Shown here in pieces: positions 42,944 to 52,114 of a stretch of 64,000 nt of DNA. The notes beneath the pieces were generated by a model. The model searched no databases. It was given only the letters and a program-made list of their open reading frames with translations, and was not told the DNA's origin. Both the position numbers and the translations under genes were made by a program. The DNA comes from JAHJBR01 sp040757035 (GTDB lineage Archaea; Micrarchaeota; Micrarchaeia; Anstonellales; Bilamarchaeaceae): contig JBFLYM010000002.1 of assembly GCA_040757035.1 (NCBI GenBank), positions 1 through 64,000 of the forward strand, given 5' to 3'. Within the stretch, counting starts at the first letter, position 1; every line of letters starts with the position of its first letter.

Positions 42944-43729
42944 ATGCGCATAGCGATTATAGGAACTGGAAATATAGGAAGTTGGCTTACAAAGGAATTT
43001 TCATCAGAGCATGAAATAGCAGTATACAACCGTACGTTAGAAAAAGCTGAACTGCTTGCAAAGAAAATCAAAAAAGTGCGCGTGCTTTCTGGATTTAGCG
43101 AGCTTAATGATTTTGCTCCAGAACTTCTGATAAATGCGGTTAGTCTTCCAAACACCGTTTCTGTATTTCAAGAAGCAGTGAAATATATTCCAAAAGGTTG
43201 CGTTATTTGCGATGTTGCTTCAATAAAAGGTGAAATTCCAAAATACTACAAAGAATCTGGTTTTAAATTTGTATCGGTACACCCAATGTTTGGCCCAACA
43301 TTTGCAAATATTAAAAATTTAAGTGAAGAAAGCGCAGTAATAATAAAAGAATCCGATCTCCAAATTGCGGCATTTTTCAGGAAGTTTTTTCAGTCGTTAA
43401 AATTAAAAATTTTTGAATACACTTTTGACGAACATGATAAAATAATGGCATATTCACTTACCATTCCATTCATATCCACTCTTGTGTTTGCTGCATGTAT
43501 AGATAAAACTACGGTCCCTGGCACAACGTTTAAAAAGCATATTCACATCGCAAAAGGATTACTTTCAGAAAACGATTGGCTTCTTGCAGAGATTCTGTTC
43601 AATTTGGATTCTTTAAAAGAATTAGAAAAAATTATTTCAAGGCTGGAATTCTTGAAGCACATAATAAAAGGAAAGGATTACGAAGAAGCAAAACGTTTCT
43701 TCAGAAAGTTAAGGAAAAATGTTTACTAA
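42944..43729 (+). CDS. tyrA: prephenate dehydrogenase
   Basis: 261 residues. NAD-binding IAIIGTGNIGSWL at the start; DVASIKGEIPK and HPMFGPT are TyrA signatures; the helical dimerisation domain follows. It makes 4-hydroxyphenylpyruvate. Last gene of the aroEK-aroA-aroC-pheA-tyrA operon. No mutase or ACT domain. Confidence 0.92.
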   Translation: MRIAIIGTGNIGSWLTKEFSSEHEIAVYNRTLEKAELLAKKIKKVRVLSGFSELNDFAPELLINAVSLPNTVSVFQEAVKYIPKGCVICDVASIKGEIPKYYKESGFKFVSVHPMFGPTFANIKNLSEESAVIIKESDLQIAAFFRKFFQSLKLKIFEYTFDEHDKIMAYSLTIPFISTLVFAACIDKTTVPGTTFKKHIHIAKGLLSENDWLLAEILFNLDSLKELEKIISRLEFLKHIIKGKDYEEAKRFFRKLRKNVY

Positions 43730-43741
43730 TAATTGCGAAAG

Positions 43742-45049
43742 TCAGGTAGATTGCTTCAATAAATCCAATGGTTTCACATTAAATGTGGGTGAAAAACACT
43801 TGTTACATATTCTATCAATAAATCTACCTAAGAAAATCTTGGTCATTAGATGAACATAATACATGCCATTTTTTGTTACCTTAAATTCACCATTATTTAG
43901 ATTTATAATTCCTAAAAAGCGAAGTGCATGTAGAAGACCTTTTATCCGAGAATTATTTATATCACATCCAAAAATATTCTTAAATTCATTTTGTTTAAAA
44001 CCCATTGAGTATAAGCTCATCATCACAAATTCCGCCATTCTTTCCTCCACCGAGAAATCGATCCCACACACTATCGGTAGATGTTCATTACTTAAGGCTT
44101 TAATATATTCATCTACCAAATTCGTATTCCCGTACATTTGACCATCTACTTTCGATAACGCACCTGCTCCAAATCCGAAATATTCATCTCTCTCAACAGA
44201 GCCGTATGGGGTATAACCTTCTTTAATAAAACTCCAGACCGAGCAAGGTTTATACCCTCTATCCAGTAGAAACTTGGTGAGAATATCGTACATTGTTCTA
44301 TCACTTTTCTTACCTGGAAGTTTTAAAAGCCCTCTTTTAACGTCTTTATACCATCGATTAAAAGAAAATAGAACTACAGGATAAGTTGCTATTTGAGGTA
44401 TACCTAAGGATGTTGCAATCTCCAAATCGGAAATTAAATTTTCAACTCTCTGAGATGGTAAAGAGAACATTAGATCAATACTGAAAGTATCAAAATATCC
44501 ACAATCTACAATCAGTTTTATTGCATTTATTGCTGTTTCGGACGTGTGACTTCTCCTTCCTATAGCTTTTAAGATACTATCGTTAAAAGATTCAACTCCC
44601 ATGCTGATTTTCCTTACTCCGACACTGGAAAGCATCTCAAGTACTTTTTGGGTTATGTCATCTGGATTAGCTTCTACGCCTATTTCTTTAATGTCAAAAT
44701 TCTCGTTAACATATTCTATTATTGAGCAAAGAGCATTTGGATTTATAGTAGGGGTTCCTCCACCAATATATAAACTGTTTATTTTGAGATTATCTAATAA
44801 GTCTTTGTATAGTTTGATTTCTCTTTTGAGGGATTCAACATATCCTTCTATTTTTTGGGCATTGTATTTAAATCTAATAAATCCGCAATAAGGACATGGA
44901 ATTTTACAAAAGGGAATATGAATATATAATCCAATTTCACCTTCACTCTTGTAAATGCGTGGAATAAATCCACTTTTTATTTCAATTTGATCAAGCATCA
45001 TTCTTGTCGTTTCTTCTATAATTTTTTCCTTGATCACAATTCTCATCAT
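43742..45049 (-). CDS. HemW/HemN-like radical SAM protein
   Basis: 435 residues. YIHIPFCKIPCPYCGF at ~55-70 has the CxxxCxxC cluster motif followed by C-x-G/F as in HemW. IGGGTPT and VEANPDD are family blocks, and the C-terminal ~100 residues form the HemN_C-like domain. No haem-pathway genes are nearby, so coproporphyrinogen oxidase activity is not supported. A haem-chaperone or other radical SAM role is possible. Confidence 0.82.
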   Translation of the reverse strand: MMRIVIKEKIIEETTRMMLDQIEIKSGFIPRIYKSEGEIGLYIHIPFCKIPCPYCGFIRFKYNAQKIEGYVESLKREIKLYKDLLDNLKINSLYIGGGTPTINPNALCSIIEYVNENFDIKEIGVEANPDDITQKVLEMLSSVGVRKISMGVESFNDSILKAIGRRSHTSETAINAIKLIVDCGYFDTFSIDLMFSLPSQRVENLISDLEIATSLGIPQIATYPVVLFSFNRWYKDVKRGLLKLPGKKSDRTMYDILTKFLLDRGYKPCSVWSFIKEGYTPYGSVERDEYFGFGAGALSKVDGQMYGNTNLVDEYIKALSNEHLPIVCGIDFSVEERMAEFVMMSLYSMGFKQNEFKNIFGCDINNSRIKGLLHALRFLGIINLNNGEFKVTKNGMYYVHLMTKIFLGRFIDRICNKCFSPTFNVKPLDLLKQST

Positions 45050-45055
45050 ATTTCT

Positions 45056-45409
45056 TTATTTTGAAAACTTCGTTGCCACAACATCTGCAATAACTCCATA
45101 TACTATGCCAAAAGCAAGAAGTGGTAAACCGCCAATGACATTTCCATCAACTATTGGAATAATGCTCATAGCCATTGTTATTATTACTCCGATTGCAGCA
45201 CCTCTCAAAACTGGATGTAGTTTTATGCTATCTCCGATGCCGATAAAAAATCCAATCAGTACCCTATTGTACACGATGGAAGCCAGGATTCCGGTGGTTA
45301 CTACAAAATTCGCTCCCCCGCTATCGGCCATCATCTTGGCACCGTAGGCACAAAAAAGCCCGCATAGCAATCCTATCGCCGTTGCGATTAAAATTCTTTT
45401 TGTGTTCAT
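45056..45409 (-). CDS. small membrane protein
   Basis: 117 residues with about four hydrophobic segments (ILIATAIGLLCGLFCAYGA, NFVVTTGILASIVYN, VLIGFFIGIGDSI, GLPLLAFGIVYGVIADVV) and short polar loops. GGAGGTG lies 7 bases before ATG 45409, a strong ribosome site. Family not recognised. Confidence 0.7.
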   Translation of the reverse strand: MNTKRILIATAIGLLCGLFCAYGAKMMADSGGANFVVTTGILASIVYNRVLIGFFIGIGDSIKLHPVLRGAAIGVIITMAMSIIPIVDGNVIGGLPLLAFGIVYGVIADVVATKFSK

Positions 45410-45529
45410 TTTATTTTCACCTCCTTTTGTTTTTTATTTTAATTTTGTTCGACCTTTAGGTATTTTAGATTTTTAATATTTTCATTTTTGCGTCCTCAAT
45501 AATCCAATTCATGGTTTTTTGGTTTTAAT

Positions 45530-46381
45530 TCACGTTAGCATAAGCATAAAAACATCTCCTATAATTACGCTTATAATCAGTCCTAAAAGTATAAATGGAA
45601 GAAATGGTGGAAGTTTTGTATATACATATATTTCTTTTATCTTTAATTGTTTCAACCTTTCGAGTTCTTTTGCATCCAACAATCTTTTTATGTTATGTTC
45701 TTTTACCAGTAAAGGCATAAGCTCAAGTACTGCAATCTCTTCCTCATCTACTTTGGAAATAGGAACTTTTCTTGCCATGCATTCCATTATCCGTTCTTTA
45801 TAAATCATGAATAATATTAGCGAAATTATAAGCACGCTTAATGTAATCAAATATACCGGACCAAAAATTCCAACCGAATAAATAAAATAGATAAGTATTG
45901 CGTATATTGGTGCGAGCAATAAATACTCAAATTTACCTTTTATTCTTTTGAGAATTATATTCTGCAATATGAAATAAATAAAATAAAGGGCAAAGAACAG
46001 ACCTGATAAAATTATGATTGAAAACACAATTGGAATGTTGAGCGATACATTTGTGTAGGATGGAAATATCGGTACAAGTAGTGCAATTGAAGTCAATACA
46101 TAAATGTCAGCACCGCCTATATAGCCCATTCTATAAAAAAAGTACCCGAATAGAAAAATTATTGCAGCAACAAAAACGGAATAAACAAAAACATCATACT
46201 GAAAAAAAACAAGATTCACAGCAAATGCTATTGCAAGAAACGCATAAAGCAAATTATTAGGAACGTTTTTATTGTTTTTAATATCGTACCAACTTGCGAT
46301 TGCTGTTCCAATTACAGCGACTACAACGCGTACTAATTCGCCAGACATCGTCATTTTTTCAATAAAACAATTTTCAAGCAT
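45530..46381 (-). CDS. archaeal prepilin peptidase (aspartic, A24 family)
   Basis: 283 residues, polytopic. The catalytic aspartates are in SWYDIKNNKNVPN (~33) and GYIGGADIYV (~93), the latter matching GxGD-type GGAD of archaeal PibD/FlaK enzymes. A soluble loop of ~60 residues precedes the last helix. It should cleave class III leaders such as those at 19166, 22522 and 22740. Starts at residues 10 or 12 (46348) are possible. Confidence 0.82.
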   Translation of the reverse strand: MLENCFIEKMTMSGELVRVVVAVIGTAIASWYDIKNNKNVPNNLLYAFLAIAFAVNLVFFQYDVFVYSVFVAAIIFLFGYFFYRMGYIGGADIYVLTSIALLVPIFPSYTNVSLNIPIVFSIIILSGLFFALYFIYFILQNIILKRIKGKFEYLLLAPIYAILIYFIYSVGIFGPVYLITLSVLIISLILFMIYKERIMECMARKVPISKVDEEEIAVLELMPLLVKEHNIKRLLDAKELERLKQLKIKEIYVYTKLPPFLPFILLGLIISVIIGDVFMLMLT

Positions 46382-46405
46382 TTACTAAACCTTTAATCCT
46401 CAATC

Positions 46406-47488
46406 TCATTGGTTCTGAATATCCTGAAGGAATTCATCGTATATCTTTACAACTGAAAGATTTAAACACTTTACTTTTTTTCCTAATTTTTCTGCAATGT
46501 TCGGTTTGGTTCTTCCATTATCCCCGTTTATGAATTCTTTTATGTATGTACCTGCTTCGGCAACTATATAAATCTTGGACGAACCGATTATCTGCAAATC
46601 AAGGATTTTTCGTTTTCTTATCAAATTACTTCTTCTGTGCAAAACCCTTTCCGGTGTTTGCTGATATATTGTTTTACCACCGAAAGAAAGGATTTTCTTT
46701 TTATCTGTAGAAGAAAGCCTTATTCCTATCTCCGCTTGATAGGCCTTGTCAAAATGCGAGTCTGATACCAAAGCGACTTCGGAGTTTGAAACGTATTTTA
46801 GGTCGCTTATTTTCACTTTTTTTGATTTATTCACGCGATTTAACAAAATTTTCAGATCAAGTTTGTTTTTTGTTGGGGCGCGCAGTTCAAGAACAAAGGC
46901 TCTTCCGGCAACATTAAGGACATCGATATCCTCTCTGCCAGAACAATGCAGTTCGGCATCTTTCGCTCCGTAAATTTCTCTGGCTTCTTTTCCGATTATC
47001 GCTTCAATTGAATTATATTTTATGCCGGCAAAACCGCATTTTTCGCATCCTTTTCCGTTGCATGACTTACATGTCCATTCGCTTTGCGCAAGATTTGTAC
47101 AAAATTTTTTGTATTTTCCAAAAATGAAAATATCCGAATTTGAGAAATATACGCTATTTTTTATGAAATCAAACGTTATTTTTCCATCATTTTTGAAAAC
47201 GTTGTACTCCACTCCTTTTTTTACGAGCGCAGAAACGATTTTTTTATTAAAATCATTTTTTATGCTTTCTGCAATTCCGAAATCCCAGACTTCTTCTTCG
47301 CGCGCCATTATTTCGCGCGGAATTTCTGTACTTATTGCGAACGATTTCCATTCTTTCGGAAGTGACAGATTTTTAAGCATTTTGTTCAAGCGTGCGCTCG
47401 CGCCTTTGCATATAAAACATTGTTCATTCGCGCATTTTTTGAATTTTGATAAGTTCCTTTTTTTACAGTATATACAAAGTTTTATCAT
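46406..47488 (-). CDS. pus10: tRNA pseudouridine synthase Pus10
   Basis: 360 residues. N-terminal CIYCKKR...CANEQCFICKG and a second zinc pair (CKSCNGKGCEKCG) are followed by the catalytic SGREDIDV and GRAFVLEL. It makes pseudouridine 54/55 in the T loop, notable because tRNA-Gln here has a T-loop intron that must be removed first. The THUMP-containing N-terminal region is shorter than usual. Confidence 0.9.
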   Translation of the reverse strand: MIKLCIYCKKRNLSKFKKCANEQCFICKGASARLNKMLKNLSLPKEWKSFAISTEIPREIMAREEEVWDFGIAESIKNDFNKKIVSALVKKGVEYNVFKNDGKITFDFIKNSVYFSNSDIFIFGKYKKFCTNLAQSEWTCKSCNGKGCEKCGFAGIKYNSIEAIIGKEAREIYGAKDAELHCSGREDIDVLNVAGRAFVLELRAPTKNKLDLKILLNRVNKSKKVKISDLKYVSNSEVALVSDSHFDKAYQAEIGIRLSSTDKKKILSFGGKTIYQQTPERVLHRRSNLIRKRKILDLQIIGSSKIYIVAEAGTYIKEFINGDNGRTKPNIAEKLGKKVKCLNLSVVKIYDEFLQDIQNQ

Positions 47489-47545
47489 ATCATTTATCTC
47501 AATTCAAATTCATCCCAATCCAAGTTTGTTATTTGGATAGATTTA

Positions 47546-48262
47546 TTACCTAATTATTTTTCCATCGCTGGAAATCATCCAATATGTTTTATCAAAGTCG
47601 CTGTTCATTGGAATGAACTCTGCGTTTATCTTTTCATGCGCGCTTAAAGATTTCTTCAGTTTTTCAAACTCGCTTGGCGTTATTTCAAATATTTTTTTAT
47701 TTGCTCTTGCTTCACCTAATTTTGGATCAAATTGAAATATTCTCCATTGTTTTATTGGTCTGTTTTTGAGTAGTGCTGCAATTTTTTTGATTTCATTTAA
47801 GTTTGTTTTAGTTGCAACTGTTGTGATGCGTACGTTGCGTTTTGTTGCGAGTAAATCTAAAACTTTGAGCGTATGCTTCAGGCTTCCTCTTCCTATGGCA
47901 TAATTTGTTGTTTCATTTGCTCCGTCAATAGGCAAATTAATCAAATCAAAATGCTTGATAATATTACTTATATTATTTTCGTCAATTAAAACTCCATTCG
48001 TATGCAAAAATACTTTCATTCCAAGTTTTCTCACGAAATCCGCGAGAATAAAAATATCCCTTCTCAAAAGCGGTTCGCCACCTGAAAAAACAAAATATTT
48101 TATCTTCCGTGCGCTTATTTTTTTGATTAATTTTTTTGCGTGTTCTGTATTCAACTCTAAGCGTTTCTCCTTTCCGAAGCAAAATTTACAATTAAGATTA
48201 CATGCGTTTGTACATGTCCACACTGCAATCTTTCTTTTATTTTCTGCCTGCAATAAATCCAT
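47546..48262 (-). CDS. radical SAM protein
   Basis: 238 residues. CTNACNLNCKFCFG at ~15-28 has CxxxCxxC; FSGGEPLLRRDIF is the GGE motif. No C-terminal SPASM cluster is visible. Related to MoaA/PqqE-like enzymes, substrate unknown. It follows the thioredoxin-like gene by one base, so it is part of the run GT2, thioredoxin-like, radical SAM. Confidence 0.8.
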   Translation of the reverse strand: MDLLQAENKRKIAVWTCTNACNLNCKFCFGKEKRLELNTEHAKKLIKKISARKIKYFVFSGGEPLLRRDIFILADFVRKLGMKVFLHTNGVLIDENNISNIIKHFDLINLPIDGANETTNYAIGRGSLKHTLKVLDLLATKRNVRITTVATKTNLNEIKKIAALLKNRPIKQWRIFQFDPKLGEARANKKIFEITPSEFEKLKKSLSAHEKINAEFIPMNSDFDKTYWMISSDGKIIR

Positions 48263-48263
48263 A

Positions 48264-48917
48264 TTATTCCTTCGCTGAAGTGTGTAGTATGTTCAAAAGT
48301 TTTTCCCTATCCATGTACCCCTCATATTTTTTATTATTAACAATAATCGCTGGCACTCGCGTAACATTTTGCATTCTAATAAACATTTTGACAGGAGGGC
48401 TGTCTACATGTATATCAAATGCATAAACCGTAATATTAATCTTTGAACGTATTTGATCTATTATAATTCCCTGATCAACCCGTGCATCATAGTTTTCATT
48501 TGAATAGAAATAGAGAAGGATGGTATGCGTTGCATTGCATTTTTTCTGAGTTTTTTCTAATAAAAGATAGTTTCTAAGCTGAAGTAGATTGTAGCTTGCC
48601 TTGAATCTCATTACTTCTGAATCCATCTTTCCTTTTTGATTTTCCATAAAATCTATTTTTTTCCCAAACTCTATTGCTTCTTCACCAAATTTGTTTAACT
48701 GCTCCTTATAAAGCTCGCATACAAATTCATCGCTATAATTCATAAGAAACATAACCTCCAGAGCATAATCACTAACCCTCAGTTTTTCGTATTCATCCTT
48801 AATCTGTGAGATTGCTGAAAAAGCAATCTGCCATCCAATGAATATTCCAAGTAGAAATAGAATGCTCGCAATGATGAATGCGGTTATATAAATTGAGATA
48901 TTTATCTTCCTTTCCAT
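48264..48917 (-). CDS. membrane-anchored thioredoxin-like protein without CxxC
   Basis: 217 residues from ATG 48917, with GGAAGGCAAGAG just upstream. One N-terminal helix (ISIYITAFIIASILFLLGIFIG) anchors it; a helical linker follows. A thioredoxin-like domain begins at ~130 (TILLYFYSNENY, VTRVPAIIVNNKKYEGY with the cis-Pro). The CxxC is replaced by NYDAR, so it is not a normal oxidoreductase. Overlaps the glycosyltransferase 3' end by 16 bases. Confidence 0.68.
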   Translation of the reverse strand: MERKINISIYITAFIIASILFLLGIFIGWQIAFSAISQIKDEYEKLRVSDYALEVMFLMNYSDEFVCELYKEQLNKFGEEAIEFGKKIDFMENQKGKMDSEVMRFKASYNLLQLRNYLLLEKTQKKCNATHTILLYFYSNENYDARVDQGIIIDQIRSKINITVYAFDIHVDSPPVKMFIRMQNVTRVPAIIVNNKKYEGYMDREKLLNILHTSAKE

Positions 48918-50113
48918 AGCTCTTGCCTTCCAATCATTTTCATTATACATTTTCTAGTAATAATATATAACCAGAAAAATATTAAAAGAAAGGAGAATAC
49001 CATATAGGAGATGAAAAATACTACTGGGTTCTGCTCGTTAAACTGTCTTGAAATCAAATATAATACGAAAAAGATTAATAATGCTACTATAAAAAACAAG
49101 CCCAGATCGTATCCTTGAAGGTAAAACAGGTCAATGGAAAAGGATGGTAGACCAGCAAGATAGCCTGAATAAAGATATCTGTAGAGCGTATGAGTAGCAT
49201 TGGAAAAAGTATAGACGAATATGAATAAACCGAGGAATAAAAGTATGAGTCTCATTGGAAACATCAAGACTCCAAAATCGCCATATTTTTTAGAACATAG
49301 AAACCTATATCTATATGCATTTTCTAAAAAACCAGTATACCATCTGATTCTCTGTTTTAATAATTTCTGAATATTAACTGGTGATACCGTATGGACCCTC
49401 GTATTATATGAACTTTTTATCTTGTACTGCGCACTTTGGATTCTTAACGCTATCTCGGTATCCTCTGTAATGTTATTTTCATCAAAATAACCTATTTTTT
49501 CAAATATGCTTGCCTTATATACAGTAAAGGGACCCGGAGTTACCATAATCGCATCAAGAAAGGATAGAATTTTTGTGAAAAACGCAGAAACAAGGTATTC
49601 TATATATTGCATACTCTGAATAATATTTTCTGGTTCATGAACCTTTAAGACAAGCACCACGGCAGCTACTTTCTCATCCTCTTCAAAATAACCTAACATA
49701 TAATTCAGGGCATTGGATTCAACAAAAGAATCCGCATCCAATGTTGCTATGAATTCACCCTTTGCCTTTTTTATTCCAATATTCACAGAATTTGCCTTTC
49801 CTGTATTTTTCTTGTTGATTAATACAACTTCCTTAAAAGTTTTTACAAACTCTGCGGTTTTATCAGTACTGCCATCGTTTATAACTATTATTTCAAGCTT
49901 TTCTTTGGGATAATTCAGCTTAAGTACCGATTCAATTGTTTTAGAAATTGTCTTTTCTTCATTATAAGCGGGTATAATTATACTAACCATCGGATTTCGC
50001 TTTGGAGATGGATCTGACAGATTCTGTATATTCTTAAAATAAATAAGCAGATAGAATACAATACTATATAATGATAAAAAATAGAATAGATACATAAAAA
50101 ATACAAAGGACAT
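48902..50113 (-). CDS. processive family 2 glycosyltransferase
   Basis: 403 residues. An N-terminal helix is followed by the GT2 domain: VSIIIPAYNEEKTI, VINDGSTDKT, TLDADSF (DxD), TEDTEIALR and QRIRWYTG (QxxRW). Four C-terminal membrane helices make it BcsA- or chitin-synthase-like. It probably polymerises and exports a surface glycan. First gene of a three-gene run. Confidence 0.88.
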   Translation of the reverse strand: MSFVFFMYLFYFLSLYSIVFYLLIYFKNIQNLSDPSPKRNPMVSIIIPAYNEEKTISKTIESVLKLNYPKEKLEIIVINDGSTDKTAEFVKTFKEVVLINKKNTGKANSVNIGIKKAKGEFIATLDADSFVESNALNYMLGYFEEDEKVAAVVLVLKVHEPENIIQSMQYIEYLVSAFFTKILSFLDAIMVTPGPFTVYKASIFEKIGYFDENNITEDTEIALRIQSAQYKIKSSYNTRVHTVSPVNIQKLLKQRIRWYTGFLENAYRYRFLCSKKYGDFGVLMFPMRLILLFLGLFIFVYTFSNATHTLYRYLYSGYLAGLPSFSIDLFYLQGYDLGLFFIVALLIFFVLYLISRQFNEQNPVVFFISYMVFSFLLIFFWLYIITRKCIMKMIGRQELWKGR

Positions 50114-50136
50114 AAAAGATCTTGCTTTGTTTATTC

Positions 50137-50943
50137 TTAAACTTCATTTTTAATTATCGGTTTCGGAACAATAGTACCAAGTGATGAACGTATATCTTCA
50201 GTATGTGCTGTTTGTACGGCTTCTATATTAGCACGTATTATGGCCTCTATATCATCGTTATTCAATCCATTTTTCTTCATATCCCTAATCAATTCAACAA
50301 AATCCGCTGCATTCTCTTTTTTCTTTTCTTTGTTTTCCTCGCTTTCATTTGCAGTTATAATGTCTATAACTTTGGAATTATCTTTCTCTTCTATTATTTT
50401 ATTTACTATATTATAAGCTTGATCGAGCATAGAAGGACTAAGCTTTTGAAGAAGATTTTGCATAATAATATTTTGCGTGTTTTTAATAATTCGATCAACT
50501 TCCATTCTGATTCTATCGAATTCGCGTTCGTAGCCGTGGTCGATTGCGAAATCTTGCAGTTGCTTCATTGTACGAATATTATTCCAATTATCTAGGAGGG
50601 ATTGTTGTTTTTCAGGGCTTGCTATTTTATAGATCCAACGCTTAGCAAGGTCAACCCCAATAGATTCGGAAATATCATTTATTACCTTGTCAGTTAATTT
50701 AATTGTTTTTAAATAAGAAACTAATTCTTTAGATACCTCGTCCTTTTCCTTTTTTGATAGTAGAGATATGCATAATTTATTATATAAATCTTTTATATTA
50801 TTTTTTTGATCATCGGTCAGAGTTTTTTCTTTCTGTATAATATTTATAATGTTTTCAACGTCACTCTTTACGCATTCCTGAGGAAATTGATCTTGAATCC
50901 GCTTCTTACTGTTATCAGCTCCAACGCTTATTAGACTGTTCAT
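50137..50943 (-). CDS. helical protein of unknown function
   Basis: 268 residues, helical and highly charged, without signal peptide or membrane segment. TMKQLQDFAIDHGYEREFDRI is the most complex segment; a Lys/Glu run (EENKEKKKEN) precedes DFVELIRDMKKNGLNNDDIEAII, a helical-hairpin-like unit. An 84-nt piece encoding that region (50270-50353) recurs at 51955-52038 upstream of the next accessory unit. Family not recognised. Confidence 0.55.
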   Translation of the reverse strand: MNSLISVGADNSKKRIQDQFPQECVKSDVENIINIIQKEKTLTDDQKNNIKDLYNKLCISLLSKKEKDEVSKELVSYLKTIKLTDKVINDISESIGVDLAKRWIYKIASPEKQQSLLDNWNNIRTMKQLQDFAIDHGYEREFDRIRMEVDRIIKNTQNIIMQNLLQKLSPSMLDQAYNIVNKIIEEKDNSKVIDIITANESEENKEKKKENAADFVELIRDMKKNGLNNDDIEAIIRANIEAVQTAHTEDIRSSLGTIVPKPIIKNEV

Positions 50944-50994
50944 ACAAACAACACCAAAACGAATGTGTAATTATATTATTCTATTTTACATTAA

Positions 50995-51897
50995 TTACTT
51001 CGTTAGTTTTGCTAGACACGTATTAGAACCTATAATTGGGAGAGCGTATTCAGAATTTTTAGATTGAGAAACGATAATTAGAACAAATTGCATAGAACTA
51101 TTGCAATCACGTTTTGCTAACTCATAATCTTGTTCATCACATACGATGATATATTTTGAATTATTTATATCTGTTATAATTACTTTTGGTAATTTTTTTA
51201 TAGGTAGGTAAGGGTCGCGAGTTCCATCTTCACATGTTCTTCCATCTAAATAAATTATTGTACCCTCAATTTTCTTCTCTTTGTAATTAGGTTGAAATAT
51301 CTCAATCATTTCAGGTGAAACAGCAACAGTGTACCATATAGGTCCAAGTTTAAATGCATAAAATTCACATTTCAGATTATCTTTACCATAAGTTGGAAAA
51401 ACATTATAACCAAAATTCACGTGCGCCCACCCCTTAGGGACATAATATAACATAGGACACACAATCCGAGAAGGTAAGTTTAGAAACCAACCATTAGTCT
51501 TTTTAAAATCTACCTGCTGGCCCCTGGTTGCCTTAGGATCATAATTAAAGCGTTGTATATTTGGATTAAGTTTCATCTCTTTTTCAGCATTTTCTAGCTC
51601 TGAAAATGGAATTGTCTGTAGTTCTTTTGCACACGCAAGCGGAATTTTAAACATACCTAGAATTTTGTCAACTGGAGTCGTATTTGTTTTTTGATTTTGT
51701 GGTAGAACTTGCTCAATTCCAGGTTTTTTGTTGTTATCTAGGGGGTTTTTAGTTTGAGTATTATACAGTGCGGGTCCAGATAATGGACTTATTAAAGATG
51801 CCACCAATAAGGAACTTGCTAACTTTTTTGCTATTTCTTTTTTTCTTTGTATTTTCGGAGGTGTAATCTTCTCCACTTTTTTTTCATGTCCTACCAT
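50995..51897 (-). CDS. secreted or membrane-anchored protein of unknown function
   Basis: 300 residues from ATG 51897; a TATATAAAA box at 51921-51929 suits a leaderless start, while the frame extends to 51933. A basic N-terminus is followed by KKLASSLLVASLISPLSGPAL, a signal-like helix. The body is beta-rich with several Cys (VCPMLYYV, CEFYAF, RTCEDGTRD, VCDEQD, NTCLAK), plausible for an extracellular disulfide-bonded domain. Family not recognised. It is upstream of the helical protein on the same strand. Confidence 0.55.
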   Translation of the reverse strand: MVGHEKKVEKITPPKIQRKKEIAKKLASSLLVASLISPLSGPALYNTQTKNPLDNNKKPGIEQVLPQNQKTNTTPVDKILGMFKIPLACAKELQTIPFSELENAEKEMKLNPNIQRFNYDPKATRGQQVDFKKTNGWFLNLPSRIVCPMLYYVPKGWAHVNFGYNVFPTYGKDNLKCEFYAFKLGPIWYTVAVSPEMIEIFQPNYKEKKIEGTIIYLDGRTCEDGTRDPYLPIKKLPKVIITDINNSKYIIVCDEQDYELAKRDCNSSMQFVLIIVSQSKNSEYALPIIGSNTCLAKLTK

Positions 51898-51954
51898 AAT
51901 CTTATTTATGAGACAAAAAATATATAAAACCATAGGTTCGTTCGTAACAGTTCG

Positions 51955-52038
51955 TTTTTCTTCATATCCTTAATCAATTCAACAAAATCCGCTGCATTCT
52001 CTTTTTTCTTTTCTTTGTTTTCGTCGCTTTCATTTGCA
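51955..52038. repeat. 84-nt copy of an internal piece of the gene at 50137
   Basis: 82 of 84 positions match 50270-50353. It ends exactly where direct repeat DR-B begins (52038). Confidence 0.9.
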
Positions 52039-52086
52039 TTCTGGCAATTGTGGCATAGTAGCTGTTTGCCGGTATTTGCCAATATT
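52038..52086. repeat. direct repeat DR-B, upstream copy
   Basis: 49 bp matching 53419-53467 at 46 positions. It ends 28 bp before ATG 52115. Inner dyad: TGGCAA...TTTGCCA with nested TGGCA/TTGCC. Confidence 0.92.
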
Positions 52087-52114
52087 TAAAAATACTTAGT
52101 ATTAAAAATATATC

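Noticed and set aside
43742..45049. Coproporphyrinogen III oxidase in haem synthesis
   Set aside because: No other haem genes are present and the motif fits HemW-like proteins as well; kept as a generic HemW/HemN-like call.
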